64,000 bases of DNA from Pleodorina starrii (Eukaryota; Chlorophyta; Chlorophyceae; Chlamydomonadales; Volvocaceae). Below, one piece after another: positions 57,074-64,000 of this stretch. A program made the translations under genes and the position numbers. The stretch covers positions 265,501 to 329,500 of the forward strand of contig BRXU01000034.1 of NCBI GenBank assembly GCA_030267565.1, written 5' to 3'. The notes under the pieces were generated by a model. The model did no database searches. It was given only the letters and a program-made list of their open reading frames with translations, and was not told where the DNA came from. Within the stretch, counting starts at the first letter, position 1, and the number at the start of each line of letters is the position of its first letter.

Positions 57074-57790
57074 GGCTTGTCAAAGTTAGTCGCCTTGCGA
57101 TTTGCGAGGAAAATGCGATCGTGCACTCGCGCTACTTAGGATGCTGCATAGCATAGCGTAGCGTACCGTTGCATAGCGTAGAGTTGCATAGCGTTGCGTA
57201 GCGGATCGTAACGAAGCATAGCGGAGCGTATCGCGGAGCATAGCGTCGTGTCGTGTAGTCGGCGAATAAAGTCGTGCGCGCCTGCGCAGCGCTCCGCTAC
57301 TTTCTGCTGCGCTTCGTTACGCTGTCACTCGCTCGCTCGCTCGGTTTCATCGCTTTAACGCAAGTCGGCGATTAAAGCCGCGCACGCTCCGCTGCGCTCG
57401 GCTCAAAGTTAGTCGCCGCTCGTTGCCCGAGCAATATCATAGCGTTAGGCTTGTCAAAGTTAGTCGCCTTGCGATTTGCGAGGAAAATGCGATCGTGCAC
57501 TCGCGCTACTTAGGATGCTGCATAGCATAGCGTGGCGTAGCGTTGCATAGCGTTGCGTAGCGGATCGTAACGAAGCATAGCGGAGCGTATCGCGGAGCAT
57601 AGCGTCGCGTCGTGTAGTCGGCGAATAAAGTCGTGTGCGCCTGTGCAGCGCTCCGTTACGTTCTGCTGCGCTTTGTTACGCTGTCGCTCGCTCGCTCGCT
57701 CGGTTTCATCGCTTTAACGCAAGTCGGCGATTAAAGCCGCGCACGCTCCGCTGCGCTTGGCTCAAAGTTAGTCGCCGCTCGTCGCGGCTC
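57074..57790 (+). repeat. 374-bp tandem duplication inside element B
   Basis: GGCTTGTCAAAGTTAGTCGC begins at 57074 and again at 57448, and the sequences match almost throughout. Confidence 0.9.
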
Positions 57791-57840
57791 GTCACGGCTC
57801 ACGTCGTCGCCGCTCGTTATTCGTTGCCGCTCGCCGCCGC

Positions 57841-58600
57841 TCACCGCCGCGTAGCGTAGCATCGCGTCGCGTACCATAGTGTAGTGCAACGTGCGCCTTC
57901 CCGCGGAGCATAGTGTAGTGTAGCGTCGTGTCGCGTCGCGTCGTGTCGCATCGCGTCGCATCGTGTAGTGCAGCACAGCATGCACGATCGCATTGCAATG
58001 CTACCCAACACAACACGACGTCGCGTCGTCGCGTCATGTAGCCTAGCGTAGCGTAGCGTAGCATAGCGTTGCGTAGCGGATCGTAATGGAGCGTAGCGGA
58101 GCATAGTGTAGAGCATCGCGGAGTGTAGCATAGCGTCGCATCACGTCATGTAACGTACTGTAGCCTCGCATTGCGTCGCGTCGCATCGCGTTGTGTCATG
58201 TCGCGTCGCGTCGCGTCACGTCGCGTCGCGTAGCGTGCGTCGCATCGTGTAGTGCAGCGCAGCATGCACGATCACATTGCAATGCTACACAACGCAACAC
58301 GACGTCGCGTCGTCGCGTCATGTAGCCTAGCATAGCGTAGCGTAGCATAGCGTTGCGTAACGGATCGTAATGGAGTGTAGCACAGCATAGCGTGGAGCAT
58401 CGCGGAGCGTAGCATAGCATCACGTCACGTCACGTAAGATGGTGTAGCGTCGCGTCGCATCGCGTCGCCTCGCGTTATGTAACCTACCATAGCGTAGTGC
58501 AGCATAGCGTTGCGTAGCGAATCGTAATGGAGCATAGCGTTGCGTCGCGTCGCGTCGCATCGCGTCGCGTCGCGTCCGCATCCGCAAGGGGCGCTACGGC
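57841..58600. repeat. Degenerate GCGTA/GCATA pentamer DNA with 284-bp duplication
   Basis: Pentamer-like CGTAG/CATAG DNA. A segment starting TCGTGTAGTGCAGC at 57961 recurs at 58245. Open frames here are by-products of the repeat. Confidence 0.85.
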
Positions 58601-59562
58601 AGCCCGCGGCCCAAAGGGCGCGCGCTTGTCCGTGCCTGCACTGTCTCATGTAAAAGGGCAAGTGCAGAATTTCGGCCAACGGAAAGACTCCATAAGTAAA
58701 ATATTACGTTCTTTATTGCATGGTAAATTTATTATAGGATTCCAACATCGCATGAGTAAAAACCAGTTTGGCAGTCTCCATGGACCGAGGCCGAGGTCAA
58801 ACCAACGCCTCTCGGCCTGTAATTAATTCCAGAAGATCCATCGTTTCTCGAACTGGAATTCTGACATGACGGCGTGAAATGAATCTTCATTTCGGCAACC
58901 AACTATGTTTGCATTGCGAACATTCTTCCCGCGAACACACCACAGCAGCTCTGCTACCCAATCCGATCGACTTGACGCATAATACTATTACAAAGGTTGC
59001 AAGGGACAAACCATGAGGGACAAACTGCTGGTTGTCGGACGCCAAGCGGCAAATTGCACGCAAGATGCGCCGGTCTTCTGCTGCGGGCCGCCAAACAAGT
59101 CCAGTCGGCAACCTAGGGGACTTCTGCATTCCCTGTCCTAATGTTAACGTTGTCAAGCCTCCTCTACGGCGAATACCTCGGTAGCGAAGCCTGTGCACTC
59201 TCGTCGGCGTCAAGTGCACGTCGTCGCGACCCTCGCAAACTACGTAACAGTTCCATTTGCAAGTCAGCCTGTGTGATGTGTAAATGATACACTCCATGTC
59301 TATTGTCAAGCTACTTAAGCCAAGCAATGCGCTCGCGGGAAGAGTTGCACAGTGCCGAGACGGCGCGCGATGCTAAATATGGGGCGGATTGCTGAAGCCG
59401 CAGGCATTTCAGATATAAACCTCTGGCTGTCTATCAGCAGGAATGCCGACACTCTCACACTTGACGCCCTCGCCGCCCTAGCACTCAACTTAACCCGTAC
59501 GGATTGAACGGGGCCCCGCCCTTTTTCCGGCTTCAAGGAAGCCGACACCAACCCCTTGTCCA

Positions 59563-60365
59563 TCATCCAATTTGTGCAATATCTATAAACTTAATAATTT
59601 TCAGAGAGCTGGAGAAGGCACGATTTTGCTGGAACTTACCCTAACTGTACTCGTCGCTGAAATACATCCAAGCAATGTGTAAGTTCATTCTCCAGCGTAA
59701 TTTAGTTCGGCATATCCAGGGGGATTTAGGGTAAGAAATGTTGTCGTTATGGAACCAGTTCCAAATATAACAGATAGTCAGAATCCTAGCAGAAGAATTA
59801 CTGAGCTATCACGAAAATGCTTTCAAATGTACTTACCGTTGGATTAATACTGGATGTCTGCGCCACGGTGCATGGCATGTCTGTCCATTGACTCCTTTTA
59901 CTGAAAACTGTAATCGAAGGTTGTAGTTTGTCGTTCAGAGACATACTAGCGACAGAAAACATGCTTGTAGCAGGGTGCTAGTCAAGCACAACAAGGGCTG
60001 ACTGACAAAATCGAAATCGTGAAAAGGACATAACAGAAATCAATAAAAGCCAGTTCTTCATTATTATGCATCAGTTATACTAACGCTCAAGTATGATATG
60101 AGCATAATTTGTGAGTCTGTGCAACAGGAAGGTCTGTTTACAAACATGACAGCTCAGTACGACCTCTGGGCCCTGACTTGCAACATGAAGTGCGCCCCTT
60201 GACGGATAGCCGTTGTGGGGGGACGCATGTTACCAGCCATTTTGGCTCGTACACATGTAATGCCTCATGCCTCATGACTTGCAAACCAAGCAATCCGTGA
60301 CCCTGAGTTCAATGAAAAGAAGGCTATAAGGATATACTCTAAACCCTTATCATGCCAGTTGTCGC
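59563..60365. other. AT-rich spacer
   Basis: Nothing recognisable on either strand. Confidence 0.4.
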
Positions 60366-60779
60366 ATGGCGAGCCAGAGCCCCCCAATGAATCCCCTAAC
60401 CAGCAGTCGTGCGTCGCGCACCCTTAGGCCGATATCTCTTCGCCCCGGCCTTCGCCTGGCCAACCGCGGCCCTCAAATTATCCCTACATGTATACCGGAG
60501 CTGAGGATATGCCGGCTGCGGCTTGGTGAGCCCGGGTTGGTAGAGGCATTCGCGTGTCTCTCGCCGCCGCTCTCCAGCCGCATGGAGAGCTGCAGCCTGA
60601 CGGCGCAGGGCGGCTCCATTGGATCGGCGGCCAGCGGCAGCGGCGGCGGCATGGTGGGGGTCGGGCCGGGTGAGGGGATGGTGCAGCTGCAGCCTGACGG
60701 CAACGGGGGCTGGGACTTGGCTGTAGGCCTGTGTAGGACAAGTCCCGCCTCGGAGACAATCGCCCTTGTCCCTCGTTGA
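60366..60779 (+). CDS. Possible gene fragment, LRR-like
   Basis: GC-rich open frame from an ATG, 137 codons, in an AT-rich neighbourhood. The segment PELRICRLRLGEPGLVEAFA followed by SCSLTAQGG faintly resembles leucine-rich repeat units. A Gly/Ser stretch follows. It may be a fragment or an exon of an unseen gene; no splice partner was found. Confidence 0.2.
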   Translation: MASQSPPMNPLTSSRASRTLRPISLRPGLRLANRGPQIIPTCIPELRICRLRLGEPGLVEAFACLSPPLSSRMESCSLTAQGGSIGSAASGSGGGMVGVGPGEGMVQLQPDGNGGWDLAVGLCRTSPASETIALVPR

Positions 60780-62154
60780 CCAAAGAGCAAAAGCGTTGCA
60801 TCCAAAGTCAGTCTTTGTATCATCGATCAACCCTGCGTGGTCATCCTGCCTGTCGCGTTGGAGGGACTACGTAGATAGCAGAGAGCAACTCAACAATATA
60901 ACAGTGTTGCCACATGACCCTGTGTCACCTTGCATGTGGCCGTGGGAGACAGCTAGGGGCAACATGGATGTCGTACGACTAAAAAGGATGTGCTCACGCA
61001 CATACCTACCGGCACTGCCCTCATTCCTCAGCGACACCCACAGAAGGGACCTACCACAGGTCCCCCGGGAACGCTAGCCGTGGAGCAATTCGGGAGGCAG
61101 GGCTCACTCGGGAGCTGGGTGCTTCAGGACAAAGCGAAATTCCTCCTGGCGTTCCAGGACTTTCCTTATGTATTTCTCCTACTGGCGCCCGCCAGGAACT
61201 CGTGCTGCTAGGGTCCAAACTTTGTCCTGGCGCGCCAGGAACTCGTGCCAGTTAGTCCTGGCAGTCCTGATACGCAGAATCCATGCTTACACGTGCATTT
61301 ATCCAGTTCTGGGCTTCGTTTTTTCACAGCAAGCCCAGCGCAGCCTGCATGGCGCGTGGTACTGCAAGCCAGGAGCCGTACAGTGCAAATCACTGCCACG
61401 CCGGGCGCTCCTGCCAGGAACTCGACACCCCCAAAGCCCGACTTTCTTCCTGGCGTGCCAGGAACAGGCGCCCTGCCAGGACTGGCTGGCGCCAGTCCTG
61501 CCTGGCGTTCCGCGGCAGGCCTAATCTTCCTGGCACGCCAGGAGTGGGCCGGGACTTCGTCCCGGCCAAAACCCCATCCCCCCAAAAACTTCCTGGGCCA
61601 GTACTTGCTGAAGTACCCTGCTCGGCAATGAAGGATATTCGCTCCATGCCGACATTAGCTGGCTCAGCGCTATGGCAGCTCGTAACGTTTTGTCGTGGGT
61701 CCCTCGGTGACAACAAGAAGGAAGCCACCTTGCTTGTTGGGGTCTGATGGAAAGGGCGGAGCCCTCTGCGGCGACCGTACGCGTTTGGTCGCATACAGTG
61801 TGCCGTATCCCACCTCGTCTCGCACTGACCGCGTTCCGGTGGTACACGGGGCCTGGTTGGGTTGACGTTCACCTACTCCCCTCTACCTGGTTACCTACCC
61901 GTGTGCACGCGTCTCGCACCGCAGACAGTAAGACAAAGACATTAGGCTACGCCTGGGATGTTTCAAGCAACTGCTCGGGGAGAAGGGGGGAGTAGGAATG
62001 CAATATTATACCCCATGAGTCCAAACGAAAATCATTCCAGATCTGCTTCTAGAAATTTCTTTGGACCTTTATGAAAAAAGATATCTCCCTCCAAAGGTGG
62101 CCGTACGACAGGGTGGTGGGACGGGGGAGTCACCGGGTTTCTTCCCGAGCCTTC
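60780..62154. other. Spacer with a palindrome cluster
   Basis: No convincing gene. Contains the TCCTGGCGYGCCAGGA palindrome cluster (61144-61545). Confidence 0.4.
61144..61545. repeat. Cluster of TCCTGGCGCGCCAGGA-type palindromes
   Basis: Four 16-bp palindromes at 61144-61159, 61225-61240, 61448-61463 and 61530-61545, the first with a centre change; half-sites (CCAGGA, CCTGGC) fill the gaps. Confidence 0.85.
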
Positions 62155-62731
62155 GGAGCAGGACCCCTTGTCGTACAATCTGGCCCCCAGCAGATGCACA
62201 CGGTGTGTCGGCTGCTACAGTGGCCAAAGGTCCGTGGCCGCAACATCCGCGGGAGCTTCGTTGTATGCTCGACAGTGCTCGACCATGGTCAAGTGCAAGG
62301 ACTTCGACAGGCACCTGCAGCGGACGTGCGGCAGTGCATCAACATCCCCGTGGAGAGGTTCGTACTGAACCTTATGTTGCTAGCACGCACGAAATGGTAA
62401 CGGAATGGAAGGGGCGTGGGATAAGGGTGATGAGGGTGAGGGTGATCATCCCACGCGCCCGTGCCCCTTCGATTCCGATACCATTTCGTGCGTGCGAGCA
62501 ACAACGAGAGGTTCAGTGCGAACCTCTCCACGGGGATAATCGTGCACTGCCGCACGTCCATCCGCTTCAGGTACTTGTCGAAGTCCTTGCACTAGGTTGA
62601 CCGTGGTCGAGCACTGTCGAGCATACAACGAAGCTCCCGCGGATGTTGCGGCCACGGACCTTTGGCCACTGCAGCAGCCACACCGTGTGCATCTGCTGGA
62701 AGCCAGGATGTATGACAAGGGGTCCTGCTCC
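62155..62731. repeat. Long inverted repeat 2 (hairpin-forming)
   Basis: Arms about 62155-62422 and 62447-62731 are near-perfect reverse complements with a 25-bp spacer. Both arms keep related readings, e.g. IPVERF-x-LNL followed by LLARTKW, so the arms may derive from a captured coding segment. Differences between arms include short insertions. Confidence 0.9.
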
Positions 62732-62825
62732 ACGCCGAACGGGGGCGTCTGCTGCGGGTTGACGTCGTGATCATCCATGGCCAAAGGTCCATGGTCCGCG
62801 GATGTTGTGGGCCGCGGACCGTTGT

Positions 62826-63283
62826 CAATTGGGGGCGGGGTTCTGCTGTGATTGTCACCCTCAAGGCGAACACATATCATCAATGTTGTCGGGCCCCCTC
62901 TGCCGAGGGGCAGAGACTATTATGACGTTTATTGTGGCAAACGTGCGCGGTGTTGCGGCGAATTGAACGCACGGCCGAATGGGGAGAACTGATGCACCTC
63001 GGCATCGTTCCGTGGTCCTGCGGCCCAGCCAGACTTTTAGGAAGCTGAGAGTGTAACACTTTGCGGTGCCAATTGCTGCTGACGCTCCTGCACGAATCCA
63101 AGTGTCATTGCCCGATGGAATTCTCTGGCACTTGACAGCCGACAGGCCCCCAGCCAGCTAGATAGCCGTGCGACAGTGGCCCAACACACGTCGGGGCACC
63201 CTACCGAGTGGACACAACACATACAGCTCCACAGCGCTCCAGTCCGACCCCACTACTCCCAACCGTCGCCTGCAGAGCCAGCC
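62826..63283 (+). repeat. Dispersed repeat, copy 2 (about 460 bp)
   Basis: Same orientation and near-identical to 51404-51897 over most of its length, with a short internal deletion near its start. It follows directly after inverted repeat 2. Confidence 0.9.
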
Positions 63284-64000
63284 GTTACTAAACACATGCT
63301 CGGGAAGTTTATCTACGTTTTAGAGCTTCACGAACGGTGTATATGAATACGGTGAGTCAATGACCACCGATCAGTTCTCATGAAGGGGCATGGTGTACAT
63401 TTGGCGGATGTGGGGTATGCGTCCGCCATCTTGCAAAGCACCACCGACGCATTTCCTTCCGTGCTTTCTTTACCTTCACGCCGCAAAGTACATTGCTCAG
63501 TGCATTGGGTAATATCTTGTGTGTATAACCACCACCACCACCGCCACCACCACCATCAACACCAACACCTGTCCTCGCTCCATCGCTGCGCCCTGCATTC
63601 CGAACCACAGTCCGCCTCCTTGGACCCAGCTCCGAAGCTCCGCTGCTGCATGCGGCCAAACTCCGCGCTTTGCAACGGGCTGCGGGGAACTCCCCCGCCC
63701 CCACGCACCTGTAGCAAGTCCTGTAGTAGCGCCGGAAGCCATCATTACCACCACCATTTTACGTTAAACAATTACATTGGATTAGGTTCCAGGTAAAACT
63801 GTTAGTAGGGAGAAAACAACCAGCACACGCTCACGCGAGGCGGTCATGCGCCAGTCGAGCGGAGAGGAGCCCACAATGGGGCCCACATCGGCCTTTCCGG
63901 TTCCCGCAGGCAGCGCCCAGATAGGGGCAGGGGTAGAGGTAGGGTCTTACGGACATCCGCGGAGGAACCGTGTGGGGCGTGTGGGTAGAGGGGGCCACCG
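63284..64000. other. Right-edge spacer
   Basis: CCA-rich simple sequence near 63528-63565. No exon is supportable; a gene may begin beyond the edge. Confidence 0.35.

Larger units (their letters stand above)
56576..59562. mobile_element. Composite repeat element, copy B (about 3.0 kb)
   Basis: Left end (TTTTTGGGCGGGGCCCCAGC, continuing to TAGGATTGC near 56630) and right part (about 58665-59562) match copy A at 31254-32448 in reverse orientation. The right end is GGGGCCCCGCCC then a CCGGCTTCAAGGAAGCCG hairpin. Between them lie about 2 kb absent from copy A, made of degenerate GCGTA/GCATA pentamers with larger duplications. No transposase motif seen, so probably non-autonomous. Confidence 0.7.

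Noticed and set aside
57635..58679. Asp/Thr/Arg-rich open frames in pentamer DNA
   Set aside because: Products of the degenerate GCGTA/GCATA repeat.
63380..63796. His/Thr-rich open frame near the right edge
   Set aside because: Driven by CCA repeats; no domain and no start context.

Overview
The window is nuclear DNA of a volvocine green alga (Chlamydomonas/Gonium/Volvox relatives), judged from sequence character alone. The evidence is GC-rich genes with many short GT..AG introns, alanine/glycine/glutamine homopolymer runs inside proteins, TGTAA polyadenylation signals behind two stops, telomere-like TTTTAGGG runs, and a family set typical of these algae (MYND-finger protein, mTERF, TKL receptor-like kinases). 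I rebuilt nine spliced genes by joining exons only where the reading phase agreed on both sides of each intron. The species cannot be fixed from the sequence.

Layout. 1.2-5.6 kb (+): large MYND zinc-finger protein. 6.8-8.8 kb (-): six-exon GNAT acetyltransferase. 10.6-13.0 kb (-): organelle mTERF protein. 13.4-16.8 kb (+): SpoU/TrmJ-type RNA 2'-O-methyltransferase with a 19-bp minisatellite in one intron. 17.9-26.1 kb (-): ten-exon, about 1612-residue low-complexity/coiled-coil protein of unknown function. 27.7-36.4 kb (+): receptor-like TKL kinase A (about 1240 aa) with a repeat element in an intron. 38.1-39.2 kb (-): small Cdc25/Acr2-type rhodanese protein. 39.2-43.1 kb: gene-poor DNA with a long inverted repeat and a LINE reverse-transcriptase relic. 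43.3-50.7 kb (+): second receptor-like kinase B, which stops being recognisable after the APE motif. 50.7-54.5 kb: repeat-rich spacer. 55.1-56.1 kb (-): small acidic double zinc-motif protein. 56.6-64 kb: repeats, including a 3-kb composite element, a 600-bp hairpin-forming inverted repeat and a dispersed repeat copy.

The genes do not form an operon-like pathway. GNAT, mTERF and the methyltransferase are housekeeping or organelle-directed. The two kinases share an architecture (signal peptide, ectodomain, one membrane span, cytoplasmic kinase) and are likely a diverged tandem family pair.

The most unusual material is non-coding: a dispersed GACCC-NN-GGGTC dyad that repeatedly lies at splice sites and resembles the core of the 19-bp minisatellite; C-strand telomere-like runs inside three introns; two long inverted repeats; and two oppositely oriented copies of a composite element with matching ends. 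All splice models are by eye and need transcript support.
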